Shown piece by piece: positions 1 through 10,150 of a stretch of DNA of 64,000 nt. Under the pieces are notes generated by a model. The model was not told where the DNA came from and searched no databases. It saw nothing but the letters and a program-made list of their open reading frames with translations. A program made the translations under genes and the position numbers. Position 1 is the stretch's first letter, and the number at the start of each line of letters is the position of its first letter. This DNA is from Bedellia somnulentella (Eukaryota; Arthropoda; Insecta; Lepidoptera; Bedelliidae): NCBI GenBank assembly GCA_963576735.1, contig OY755181.1, positions 3,596,001 to 3,660,000 on the forward strand. The letters run 5' to 3'.

Positions 1-656
1 AAACATTCTGAAATGAACACATAAACCACAATTTCAACGTTGTCCCATTAGTTCTATGTAGTATCAGCAGCAATCGAACCCACCTACCTATATAATATTA
101 TTTTTTCCATTACTTATTACTTATTTCTGTAGTCATTTTAAGGTAATTCCTTTGGCATATATTTAATCGGATAAACGTACTAGAAGCGGGTATAAATTAT
201 TAGGTATCTTATTATTCAACTTACGTTTGTTTTTTTTATTACGAGATTCGGTTTGGGTAAGTTTTAATTTTTTACATTCCTACTTTTAACAATTAATAAA
301 TCTCAGAAACAAACTTTTAAACACGTTGAAATCGATTTACGTCAAGATTGCTTTACATACAGCGATATATATATTTATCACGTTGTCAAGATCGGGTAGC
401 GGAGAAAATCAGTATGTATTTCTGCCGCAAGAATATTAAACTATAAGTATCATTTACACAAAAGTATTTTAAAATATATTATTTTAAACAGTTCTTAATC
501 GCGATCATAATAACAGAAATTGACGCGCACAAAGTCGCGGGCAACAGCTATTATATATTACATATTATATATACTATATAAAATACAATACTTTATGGTG
601 TTATAGATATTATTCACTGCGATGTATATATATATATTGAACCTTGTACATTAGGT
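1..656. other. AT-rich intergenic, no gene seen
   Basis: No coding region, RNA gene or clear repeat could be supported here. Positions 519-549 resemble the tail of an RTE-like retroposon (reads AGTCGCGGGCAACAGC), of the sort seen again near 61300. Simple AT repeats occur at 540-640. Confidence 0.5.
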
Positions 657-714
657 TTGTTTACATTTTTATTGAATCTAATAGATATAGACGGTATATT
701 ATTATATTTATACA

Positions 715-808
715 TTTATTTATATTATATTTATATATTTATTTTTAACTTTTTATTACTGAATCATCTGATATTATTTAATCCCGGCAACCCTAATCAG
801 GATAATCT
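715..808 (+). repeat. Partial third copy of a locally duplicated segment
   Basis: This stretch matches 19504-19598 almost base for base, including the landmark AATCCCGGCAACC. The 19.5-kb segment is itself a paralogue of 15477-15805. Homology stops near 808, just after CAGGATAAT. The segment is therefore a low-copy dispersed repeat of unknown class. Confidence 0.65.
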
Positions 809-1050
809 GGATGAAGATGATGCTGATCACTTCAAAATGGAAATCAATAAATTAAAACATTGGGAACACTCACTCTCAAAAACAAGGTGACGTAAATTAC
901 TCAAGCTTTTGACGGAATGGTGAATGTGTCATAAAGTTAAAATTTTAATATCGAGATGTTAAAAAACAGGACTAGAGAAATACAAAAATTAAATTATACA
1001 GAGGAAAGCATTGAAAATAAAATAAATATAAAATAAAATAATAATATAAT

Positions 1051-1876
1051 TAGACCCCGTTATCTTTGTAGCATTTTGGTGGCAACTGATTTTAGTGATG
1101 GGGTAATTGATAGAACTGTGTCGATCACGATCGATCGAACTGTTTTGATTCGAACATTAACCATTTCGTGTTTTCGAACGAGAGGTCTTTTTTAGAAATA
1201 AAGAATATTAATAAAACACTTCATTACATAAAATAATTTAAATATAAATAAAACACACTGAAAATCTTTTCGATACAACAACTACACAAAAATAATACTA
1301 GTAGTAAAGCAAAAGTGACAAGAAAGCGTAAATTTAGTTAAAATTATATTTGTATATCTTACCAATCAACGCTTATAATTTCTTATTAGTAAAACGATCG
1401 ATCGAACTTGATTGATTGGTTTAATTATTTCTTTTTTATTCCGACCTTGATTATATGATCGACGTTACATCGATCGATCGATTATTTCTCAGCTCAATAC
1501 AATAGAAGCGAGAAAGCTAATGATCATATTGCATTTTATGCGCGCGTGAAAGAGATAGCCACCATTTTGTTACCTGCTTTGACCTATGATCAAATGATCG
1601 AATCAATTCGTAAAATACAGGCGAAATCAAACTCTACCGTCTATAGTTTAAGCACTAATACTGCTTGCTAATGTTACCATGACGTAATCTGCAACTCAAA
1701 CGTTTCGTTCGGTCGGTCATTTGATCGAAGCTTTTAAAAATGCAAGACTCGATCAATCGAGAATGGTTAGTGTTCGAATCAAAACAGTTCGATCGATCGC
1801 GATCGACACAGTTCTATCAATTACCCCATCACTAAAATCAGTTGCCACCAAAATGCTACAAAGATAACGGGGTCTA
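1051..1876. mobile_element. 826-bp element with 115-bp terminal inverted repeats
   Basis: The left arm (1051-1165) and right arm (1762-1876) are near-perfect reverse complements. The termini read TAGACCCCGTTATC and GATAACGGGGTCTA. The interior holds several GATCGATC motifs (1128, 1398, 1474, 1791) that are themselves palindromic and could be subterminal protein-binding sites. No open frame of useful length lies inside, so this is a non-autonomous DNA transposon. No clear target duplication was found because the flanks are simple AT repeats. Superfamily unknown. Confidence 0.8.
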
Positions 1877-1955
1877 AATATAATAATAATATATAAAATA
1901 AATAAATAGTTTTAGCAACTATATTTAATATTAACCAGGAATACAGAATAAATAA

Positions 1956-2381
1956 TAATAATAAAACTCTTTATTGCACATTACAAAATAAAAACAACAA
2001 TTACAAAAAAAGATCGGTATAAAAGCCAAAGTACAACTGGCGGTCTTATCACTAAGAGCGATCTCTTCCAGACAACCCATTAATGGAAAGATTTGCTGGA
2101 TTAAAAACATGTTCGGTAGATGTCCAATAAATTAAACTGATTTGCTTAAAAACTAAAATTATTCATCAAACTATTATATCTATCTATTTTAAGTATTACT
2201 AAATATTTATTAAGTTCTAATACACTTACAGATACAGATAGTATTCCATAAAATAAATAATATTCAATAAATACAATACATATGCAATATATATAAAGAT
2301 TTTTAAATAAAATACATATATACATTTTACGACATAATATATAATAGAATATATAAACTTTTGTATGCAACACAAATAATA
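1956..2381 (-). repeat. 3' untranslated end of a jockey/CR1-type LINE
   Basis: This is the minus-strand 3' tail of the LINE pseudogene next door. It contains the motif AGAGATCGCTCTTAGTGATA (minus strand) followed by a segment ending in AATAAAGAG. The same tail recurs at 18985-19135, 48468-48610 and 58866-59045, so several LINEs or their truncated copies share it. Confidence 0.7.
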
Positions 2382-4215
2382 TTATAATGTTTCGGAGAGG
2401 AAGTGTTTTTTTACCATTTTCTTGAAAATAGGGAGAGACTTGGCTAATCGCACCTCTACAGGAAGACCGTTCCATAGTTGTACAGCCTGGACGGTAAAGG
2501 AGGAACTGTAAAAATTGGTGGAATGGGAAGGGGTACTCAACAAAAGATTGTGGTAAGAACGCAGATTGAGGTCATGTGAAGAGTGAAGGAATTGGAAACG
2601 CTCTTTAAGGTAGGAGGGGGTGGCAGGATTAAACAAGATAGAGTACAGGAGAGACAGAGTATGTGCATTCCGGCGGAGACGAATTGGAAGCCACTGAAGT
2701 TTATTGCGATACGCAGAGACATGGTCATATTTACGCAGTCCGAAAATAAACCTAATACATAAGTTTTGTAAGCGCTCAAGTTTGTTCAGTTGATCTTCAG
2801 TTAGATCGAGATAGCAGGTGTCAGCATAATCAAGAATAGGTAGTAGAAGAGATTGGGCTAACGTAAAGATAAGGTGCTATCTATCATCACACCAAGGTTT
2901 TTTACAGCAGCGCTGAAAGAAATGGATGTGCCATCAAATAAAACAGGCGGTAGTAATTTATAGTCAATCTTGGAAACAATTCGTGAGCTACCAACTATAA
3001 TTATTTGCGTTTTATTCGGATTAACTTTCAATCCATATGCTTCACTCCATTTAAAAATTTGCATTAAATCATTATTAATTAAGCTTATGGACATATTTAT
3101 TTGGTCAAAATTAGCCTGTGTGTAAATCTGAAGATCATCTGCATAAAGGTGGTAGGAAGAAGTAAGTTTATGAGAAATGGAGTTAATAAATATAGCGAAT
3201 AAGAGAGGAGACAACACACCACCTTGTGGGACACCGGCATTTAACTCAATCCACGGAGACATGGCATCTTCGAGGTGAATGCGCTGCCGACGCCCCAGTA
3301 GATAACTACGAAACCAGTCAACTACCGTTGGAGATATGTTAAGAGAACGAAGTAAAGCAAGTAATATTTCGAAGTCAACCGTATTAAAGGCGCTACTAAA
3401 ATCAAGCAGTGCTAAAACAGTCAGCAGTCCCTTATCCATTCCCAAACGCATGTCATCAGTTATTTTGATCAAAGCCGTTACAGTACTATGGGAAGGGCGG
3501 AAACCAGATTGGAAGGGGTTAAGCAGATCATTCCTAGTGAGAAAATCACTTAACTGTTTATGTACCAGTCGTTCAAGTACTTTAGAGAGGAATGGCAGAA
3601 TAGATATAGGACGATATTCAGAGAAGGACTTAGGATTAGCTTTTTTGGGAATAGGAGTGACCTGGGCTTCTTTCCATACCATAGGGAAGGATTCTAAGGA
3701 TATGGAATTATTAAGGATTTCAGTAATAACAGGAAGAATAAGGTCTAGGATAGGCAATTTCATTTTTCGACTTATACAATCACCACCTACTGCGTTTGAC
3801 GTAATGGACATAATATTTTTCTTAACATCACAATCGGAGATTTGACAAAAATTAAAGGGAGGATAATCCGGAGCTGGTAGTGTAGAAAGAAAATGTAATG
3901 TTTCAGCTTTTTTAACACCATCAAAAATAGATGTTGTGGAGAAATGGTTGTTAAGCGAAGTGATGTCTAGATCTTTTGGGATAGAATCGTGACGAGATTT
4001 TCCAACTCCTAAGGATCTAAGAAACTTCCAGACTTTAGCTGGATCGCCATTTTCAACGGATTCGTGGATGTGGTTTCGCTGTCCATCCCTACACACCTTA
4101 TTGCAGTGATTCCGAATCGACACATACTTTTCCTTGTTTAGATCTGATGGTCGCGACTTAAACTTTGACTTAGCTCGTGCTTTTTTCATCAATAGATCCC
4201 TAATTTCGTCTGTAA
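2382..4215 (-). pseudogene. LINE reverse transcriptase (jockey/CR1 superfamily), broken
   Basis: The protein would copy the element's RNA into genomic DNA. The frame from 4215 down to 2858 carries reverse-transcriptase motifs: EYRPISILPFLSKVLER, FQSGFRPSHST, ALLDFSSAFNTVD (catalytic Asp), AGVPQGGVLSPLLF and the active site YADD. Around 2858 the frame is lost after a small deletion. The C-terminal part (TVQAVQLWNGLP, typical of this superfamily) continues in another frame to a stop at 2382. There is no upstream endonuclease domain, so the copy is 5'-truncated. The first 30 or so codons of the open frame that runs to 4309 come from the neighbouring family T insertion and not from the LINE. The catalytic motif is intact but the copy is dead. 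Confidence 0.85.
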
Positions 4216-4343
4216 TAAATAAAGGAAAGAAAAATTTCGACACAGGCGGGAAAAAAAAGAAGTTTTTCTTTTCTTTATTTATTTTTTTATTATCAGTAAT
4301 AAGCCCCACATGAGGTTTTCAAGAACAGAAAGATTTAAATTAT
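4216..4343 (-). mobile_element. Family T tRNA-like retroposon remnant
   Basis: The sequence carries the family T landmarks GAAAAATTTCGACACAGGCG and, inverted, CCCCACATGAGGTTTTC plus AAAGATTTAAATT. The tRNA-like part is reduced to its 3' edge. It abuts the 5' end of the LINE fragment and supplies an artificial N-terminus to that open frame. Confidence 0.7.
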
Positions 4344-4344
4344 C

Positions 4345-5030
4345 CAGGAAACTAAAACAGCAACTACATCAGTCGATAGTTAACTCTACGGAACAAATTG
4401 AGATGTTAGGGACAATAGAGAAAATTCCTCACTCTAATAAAGTTAGAAAGATACATAGATATTAAGGCATACATTGAAGAGGAAAACGTAGTATTTTATT
4501 GTCAGTACCGTTGGTAGAACCAGATGTATATGTTTATTATAAAATAATCCCTGTGCCTATATGAAACTTAATAACCTACCAAACCCATGTTATCATACCT
4601 TCCTATCCCTACCTTTTAGTTAAAAGTTTGAAATACAGTGTAGTAGCCAACCCCTGCAAGGAGATTGAAGAAGGAAAATATTTATGCTCCGATAACAACC
4701 TCGCCCCATACCCATCTGAAACCTGCATAGAAGAAATAATGGCAATGAAAGACCCAGAAAAATGACATCAACAGCTGATCCACATAGAAGATACTAAGAT
4801 CCAAACCATAACCCAAAGTCATTGGTTAATCAACGTAAAGAAAGACACAATTATAACTGAAATATGCGACGATCAAGCCTACAAACGGAAAGTGCAGGGG
4901 ACTTATTATGACTCCCAACAACAACTGCAGAACTCAAGTTGGAGAATTCTCAATCAGGACTTCGATCAACGCGGCCACCGACATACTAGACCTGCCCATA
5001 GTAGAGATGCCACACATCAGCCAGCAACAC
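4345..5030 (+). pseudogene. Decayed errantivirus-like envelope fragment
   Basis: Conceptual translation shifts frame and meets stop codons, but recognisable patches remain. One is a hydrophobic-polar stretch around 4515-4640, with cysteine-bearing segments near 4650 and 4715. Another is a patch ending in an INVKKDTIIT-like motif near 4830, and a last one near 4910-5010. The order and spacing of cysteines recall the envelope/F-like protein of insect gypsy-type (errantivirus) retroelements. No gag, pol or LTR is visible nearby, so it is an isolated dead fragment. Its assignment is by recognition only and could be wrong. Confidence 0.45.
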
Positions 5031-5032
5031 CA

Positions 5033-5150
5033 ACCACACATATGTCTTCAGAAAAGACAAATTGGTGTAGGCCCGACCCAGGATTTGAACACTACTCGTT
5101 TGCACAATAACCGAGTGTTCTACCCACTGGGCTATTACGGTTGCACGGTT
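5033..5150 (-). mobile_element. Family B SINE, 5' fragment with tRNA-like head
   Basis: The minus strand reads as the tRNA-derived head of family B (pol III A-box-like GGGTAGAACAC and B-box-like GTTCAAATCC) followed by GGCCTACACCAATTTG. The 3' two thirds are missing. It interrupts the envelope-like remnant. Confidence 0.75.
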
Positions 5151-5449
5151 ATATCAGTTAATAAAATAAAACCCTATTGTAATAGGCGAAATTTTCCGAA
5201 GCCTTTCCTAGAAAAGCCTTCGGATAATTTCACTCTTAAGGAGGAGAGTTGTGATTGACGCCCCTAGCCACTATTCATTTGTCAGCAAGTAACCATCAGC
5301 ACTTTGCTAGGTATAGGTTTAGCTGAACTAAGGGTTATTTTTATTATATAAACTAGCATTTTAGTTAATATAAGACATTATTGTATGAGCCGTTATGCTG
5401 TCCAATTAACTAAATATATTTTTTATTAGTCTTTGGTCTCAATATCTTA

Positions 5450-6682
5450 ATTCGTACGGTGGTAGTACCTATAATAAAGAATAGGACAGGTGATGTAGCG
5501 GACAAAAATAACTATAGGCTATTTTCACTGGCTACTGTTCTGGCTAAAGTGTTAGACTCCCTTTTAGACTCTCGACTTAATGACTATCTTCATCTCCATG
5601 ACGCTCAGTTCGGGTTTAGACCCGGACTGTCTACTGAGAGCGCTGTCCTTGGTTTAAAGCACACAATACAGTGATATGCGCGGCGTCTAACGCACGTATA
5701 CGCATGTTTTCTCGACCTGTCGCGTGCTTTCAATACCGTGTCGTATAATGTGCTTTGGGCCAAGTTACGCGAGAGAAAAATACCGTCGTAGCTTCTACGC
5801 ATACTGCAGTATTGGTACGGTAACCAGGAAAACTGTGTGAGATGGGCCAATAAGTTGTCACATGCCTATAAACTTGAATGTGGAGTGAGGCAGGGGGGGC
5901 TTAGTTCTCCAAATCTATTTAACCTGTACGTTAATAACTTGCTCGTGGAGCTTAGCAGCAAGCGCATCGGTTGTCGCGTAGATGATGTTGCTGTAAATAA
6001 TATCAGCTTTGCTATGCATATGGTGCTGCTGAGCCCCACGGTCAAAGCTCTGAATGAATTGTTGCGTACTTGTACCGATTATGCTTCCAAACATGGTTTG
6101 ATGAACAATGTTAAAAAGAGCGAATGTATGGTCTTTGGAATCGACGGAAGAAAACCGCAGAAACTATACCTGCTATTAAATTAAATGAAGTGGTACTACG
6201 TCGCGTGACTAAATTCAAATATCTGGGGCATATTGTGAGCGACGACCTCAAAGACCAAGAGGATATAGAGAGGGAACGCAGAGCGATGGCGGTCCGCTGT
6301 AATATCCTGATTCGTAGATTTGCTCGGTGTAGCAAAGAGGTCAAAATAAGCCTAGTTAAAGCCTACTGTCAAGTATTTTATACGTGCAACCTATGGATCA
6401 GATATACGCAGCGGGCCATCACTGCTCTGCGAGTCCAATACAATAATGGTTTCAGAATGTTCTTGGAGCTGCCTCGTTTCTGCAGTGCTTCGGGTATGTT
6501 TGCACAGAACCGTACAGATGACATTTTATGTCATTATACGCAAAAAAGCCACTTCGTTACTCTGCAGAGTGCGGAGCAGCCCTAACTCTATCCTGAGGAC
6601 CATAGCAGGGCGCTACGACTCCCCAATAATGCAGCACCTTGCGCGGGCGCTAATTGACTTATTAAATAATACTGTATACTAA
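5450..6682 (+). pseudogene. Non-LTR retrotransposon reverse transcriptase, broken
   Basis: This is a second, unrelated LINE RT. Recognisable blocks in order are NNYRLFSLATVLAKVLDS, FGFRPGLSTESAV, CFLDLSRAFNTV (motif A), ECGVRQGGLSSPNLFNLYVN (motif B), and a motif C that reads FAMHMVLLS instead of (F/Y)ADD-type, so both catalytic aspartates are gone. A KYLGHIVSDDLKDQEDIERE block and a C-terminal domain follow, ending at a stop at 6680-6682. In-frame stops occur near 5672 and 5789, with frameshifts near 6110-6180 and 6520. The clade was not resolved. Confidence 0.8.
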
Positions 6683-6723
6683 CATAGGCTAAGATAATAA
6701 TGTTACTTACACTATGGACCCTT

Positions 6724-7252
6724 ATAAATAAAAGATGTTATTAAAGGAAAGAAAAATTTCGACACTGGCGGGGTTCGAACCCGCGACCTTCGGGTATACG
6801 CCCCCGTCGCTCTGCCAACTGAGCTACAGTGTCAGTTGGCATCCAGCGCGAAATTTCTCTATCCTTTGTTTCTTTTTTACACGTTCAAGTAGTGTTTGCG
6901 TTTCCTACCTCCGAATTTTAACTAATTCGGACGGCCACTTGTCTACCTTTTCAGATAGAATGCAAATGTTGGAAACGCCTAACTATCACATAATTTAATG
7001 TTTTTTGACATGAATTCCTCATGTGGGGATTATTACTCATAAATAAAAGATGTTATTAAAGGAAAGAAAAATTTCGACACTGGCGGGGTTCGAACCCGCG
7101 ACCTTCGGGTATACGCCCCCGTCGCTCTGCCAACTGAGCTACAGTGTAGCTCAGTTGGCAGAGCGGCGGAAATTTTTCTTTCCTTTAATAACATCTTTTA
7201 TTTATGAGTAATAATCCCCACATGAGGAATTCATGTCAAAAAACATTAAATT
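6724..7252 (-). mobile_element. Family T composite retroposon: tRNA-like dimer with inverted 5' segment
   Basis: An exact 13-bp target duplication, ACTATGGACCCTT, flanks the whole 529 bp (6711-6723 and 7253-7265), so it inserted as one unit. Reading on the minus strand, the element starts with an inverted copy of its own tail (7168-7252 is a perfect 83-85 bp reverse complement of 6995-7080). It then has a tRNA-like module (7076-7147), a tail and spacer, and a second tRNA-like module (6761-6833). It ends in an A/T-rich tail. The two modules lie exactly 315 bp apart. Exact duplications and a tail-type 3' end point to target-primed reverse transcription by a LINE (inference). Confidence 0.85.
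6761..6833 (-). repeat. tRNA-like module inside family T
   Basis: The minus strand gives a 73-nt sequence with a perfect 7-bp acceptor stem (GACACTG/CAGTGTC), a D-arm GCTC-AGTTGGCA-GAGC and a T-arm GCGGG-TTCGAAC-CCCGC with a consensus B-box. The anticodon arm is poor: it allows at best a 4-bp stem with an 8-nt loop around GCGTAT. It is therefore read as a SINE-type pol III promoter head and not as a functional tRNA gene. A second copy lies at 7076-7147. Confidence 0.7.
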
Positions 7253-7374
7253 ACTATGGACCCTTGTTGTCTGATTTAATAAATAAATAATAATAATAAC
7301 CAGCACCAATGCAGAAAGCGATGCGGCTCGATACGGCTCGGATCGTCCGTCGTTTCTTGAACCTGAGTCCCTGA

Positions 7375-7393
7375 CCCCGACAGACTGTCGGGG
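7375..7393. repeat. Perfect short hairpin
   Basis: CCCCGACAG-A-CTGTCGGGG forms a 9-bp stem with a one-base loop, inside a GC-richer stretch (7300-7410) of unknown origin between families T and A. Confidence 0.4.
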
Positions 7394-7479
7394 AGTACCG
7401 CCTCTCCCATTTAAAATTTATATTTTCTTTTTCGGCCATGAGAGAGGCGAGAAACAAAAATAAAAGATGATAATAATAA

Positions 7480-7612
7480 ATAATTGTTGTTGACGGATCT
7501 ACAACCACACCACCCGCGAAAATCAATTAAAAAGCCCCCATACGTTTAGTCACCTCTTACGATCACCTACGGGTAGGAATACGGCTATTCTAAGCCGAAA
7601 GTACACAGAAAA
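7480..7612 (-). mobile_element. Family A SINE-like repeat, 5' half
   Basis: The reverse complement matches the family A 5' half (CGGCTTAGAATAG, AGAGGTGACTAAACG, GGGGGCTTTTT). The 3' microsatellite end is missing. Confidence 0.65.
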
Positions 7613-7899
7613 CTTACACACACAGCTCTTTTATAGTCTGACTTATACTTTATAGTACCTTTACCTTTTCTTCAAGTCAGACCAGTTCATAGTTGGCCTT
7701 AGAGAAACCTAACAAATAATGTATTAAAGAAAGAATTTTATGCTGTGTAGTGTCGGTCGGCTTAAAATTACACAGTAAAATTTCATTACAGACAACTAAG
7801 GGTTTTATTTTATAGCTTTAGTAATCATAAATAAATGTTTATTATGTAAGTATAGTATATACATTGTATATACAATAACAAAGTATTTATCCAAAAAAC

Positions 7900-8263
7900 G
7901 ACCGTGGTAGCCCAGTGGGTAGAACACTCGGTTATCGTGCAAACGACTAGTGTTCAAATCCTGGGTCAGGCCTACACCAATTTGTCTTTTCTAAAGACAT
8001 ATGTGTGGTTAATTTATCATGGTTGTTAACGGTGAGGGAAAACATCGTGAGGAAACCCACATGGCTGAGTTGTACTTAGTCATGTGACAGTGTATTCGTA
8101 CAAAACGGCGATAGGCCTGCCCCCTATCACGTGAGTACACTGTCCATGCAAAACGTGGGTACTCTGAACACCGGGTGACAAAGTCACGTGATGTTCAGAA
8201 GTATTAGTACCTCTGCCAACCCCTTCGGGGATATTCGGCGTGAACGTTTATGTTATGTTATTA
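7900..8263 (+). mobile_element. Family B tRNA-headed SINE, full length
   Basis: The head TGGTAGCCCAGTGGG...GTTCAAATCC is tRNA-like (A and B boxes). The body contains CACGTGAGTACACTGTCC and ends in GCGTGAACGTTTATGTTATG. A 13-bp target duplication TTATCCAAAAAAC flanks it (7887-7899, 8264-8276). It belongs to the subfamily with TGACAAAGTCACGTGATG near the 3' end, shared with the 20.0-kb copy. Confidence 0.9.
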
Positions 8264-8699
8264 TTATCCAAAAAACATTTCTATTCATAAAATATATACT
8301 TCCATAGTATTGAAACAGAGAAACCTCACAAAAAATGTATTAAAGAAGTTATCAATCTTATCTCTAGCCGTAAAACCAATAGATATTCAATATATCAGCG
8401 ATCTTGACGTTCTCATTTCATATTCCTGAATCCAAAAAAGCAGATACATCCGAGAAATTCGTTTCGCGGAGAATAGACACAAATTGACACGGAATCACAC
8501 AAAATATTCAATTACATCGGATATTCGGAAATAGCAACTCAAAGGCAGCACGTGTGCATAATGATTCCCAGAAAGTGAGTTTTTTTTTATAAAATTGATA
8601 CCTTGTCTTATATAAAATTCCGTGTCACAGTGATTGTAATAAATATTTCCGGATTAACTGATTTTAATATTTAGTGAGTATATTCTTTTTCCTCTTTGC

Positions 8700-8940
8700 T
8701 TTTCAAAGAGTGATGGAGGGGCTATGTTTCACTACTTGATCGAATCTAAAACGAGGAGAACCGAGGTAACTGACATGGCTCGAAGAATTGCGAAATACAA
8801 GTGGCAATGAGCAGGGATCATTGCACGCAGTACCGACGGTTGTTGTGGCTCGAAAGTTATGGAGTGCGGCCACGTACCGGACGACGCAGTGTGGGTAGGC
8901 CTCCCACAAGATGGACCAAAGGTGGAAATATTTTCCAGCA
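8700..8940 (+). pseudogene. RTE-like LINE, C-terminal fragment
   Basis: Translation across small frame breaks gives patches such as RRTEVTDMARRIAKYKWQ and a proline/arginine-rich end. The same block at 44452-44645 reads SLRDRIRNEEIRTRTGVTDI and WQWAGHIARRTDGR. These are the C-terminal signatures of the LINE family whose RT core is at 14838-15475. Confidence 0.65.
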
Positions 8941-8989
8941 GTAGACGTTTATGTGCGATAAATATATTTAGTAGTTCTGACAAAAACAC

Positions 8990-9160
8990 ATTTACTTATT
9001 TCATTATCAATAAGAAAAGTCTCCTTCGGACGGCAGGTTAAGCCGTCAGTCTCGGCTACTAACACGATAGTAGTTGTTAGTCTGCTTTTGGCGAGCGTGG
9101 TTGATTTTGGACAAATCATCCTATACATGGTATCCTCGAGCTCGAAACACAATTATTTAT
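8990..9160 (+). mobile_element. Lepidopteran-type tRNA SINE (family C), 3' part
   Basis: The segment has CTTCGGACGGCAGGTTAAGC CGTC followed by CTCGGCTAC and ATCCTCGAGC. It matches the 3' part of the longer copy at 53773-54110. The tRNA-like head is absent. Confidence 0.6.
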
Positions 9161-9169
9161 TTGTCAAAG

Positions 9170-10150
9170 TTTAGGTTGTAATTACTTTATTTTATTTACG
9201 TTACTAGTGAGTGGCTCTCTTTATCTAGTTGGTGGACAGCAGAGGCTTAAAAGAGCACTTAATTACTATTACCATAGGTTACTGTTTATCAGACACTACC
9301 TTTTAGGAATGAAATATTTTAAACTTGCCAATAATCAGGGAAAATGAAAGAAATATGTTGTGTTAGTGATTGTAGTGCCTGTGTTAGTAAAGTACCTATG
9401 TTATTTAAAACATATGACATAATATACAAACATATTCTCATGTTTTTCCTATGGGGAGAGCGGACTATTAATTGTCTCTTTGTACGTTCCTGGAAAGCAT
9501 AGAAAACATCAGCCTTATCATTTTTTTTCATATTTCGGCCTTTTGAGCAATATTTCTATTTGATTTTAATCTGTCCCACGTTTTGATTTTGAATCATTTT
9601 TTAAATAACTAAGGATTCTTCAATCACTTCTTACCTCTTATAAAATATGGCATAATTATAGAGGCAATGTTTAAAATACTTTAAAATCGGTTATGAGATT
9701 TTGAGTCGAATCATTACAGACATACAAAAACATTAACAAACCCTTCTTCTTTTATAATAAGATAATGACAAAGAAAACTTATATAAATAGAGCGGAAACC
9801 AAACGTACCTACAGTTAGTACAAAAAATACTAAAATATTTCCCTTAAACACTAACTGTCAAAATACATTGTCCCTACGCCCTGATTGGTCCAATCAATGT
9901 TCCGACTTTTGTTTGTCATACATTTGCTTTGCTTATGTCAGTGGCTATACAATGAATCCCTTACGGAAAATTAAATTGTTTGTTTCTTCTCTATTTAGTT
10001 AAATACTCTTTGGGTTCAGAGAAAAGAAGAATTAAATACTTATCATGGTGTTACATGCATCAGGAATGAAAGATAAAAAGATTTTACAATGCTTTTATTT
10101 CTTTCATATTTTCGTAATAGGCCATATTATTCGGTTCTGCAAGTCGGAAA
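9170..10150. other. Intergenic, 3' of the carboxylesterase; nothing recognised
   Basis: No open frame with a recognisable product and no repeat family member was identified. It follows the stop codon of the minus-strand carboxylesterase gene, so its right edge should hold that gene's 3' untranslated region. Confidence 0.4.

Noticed and set aside
801..886. Possible exon (CAG acceptor at 798-800, open to a GTGACG donor-like site at 887)
   Set aside because: The acceptor lies in a dispersed repeat also present at 19.5 kb. The 29 residues have no recognisable feature and no partner exon was found.
3336..3845. 169-codon plus-strand frame
   Set aside because: It is antisense to the LINE reverse transcriptase, whose motifs are on the minus strand.
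6761..6833. Functional tRNA gene
   Set aside because: The acceptor, D and T arms are good, but the anticodon arm does not form a standard 5-bp stem with a 7-nt loop. The module also recurs inside a repeat family with target duplications.
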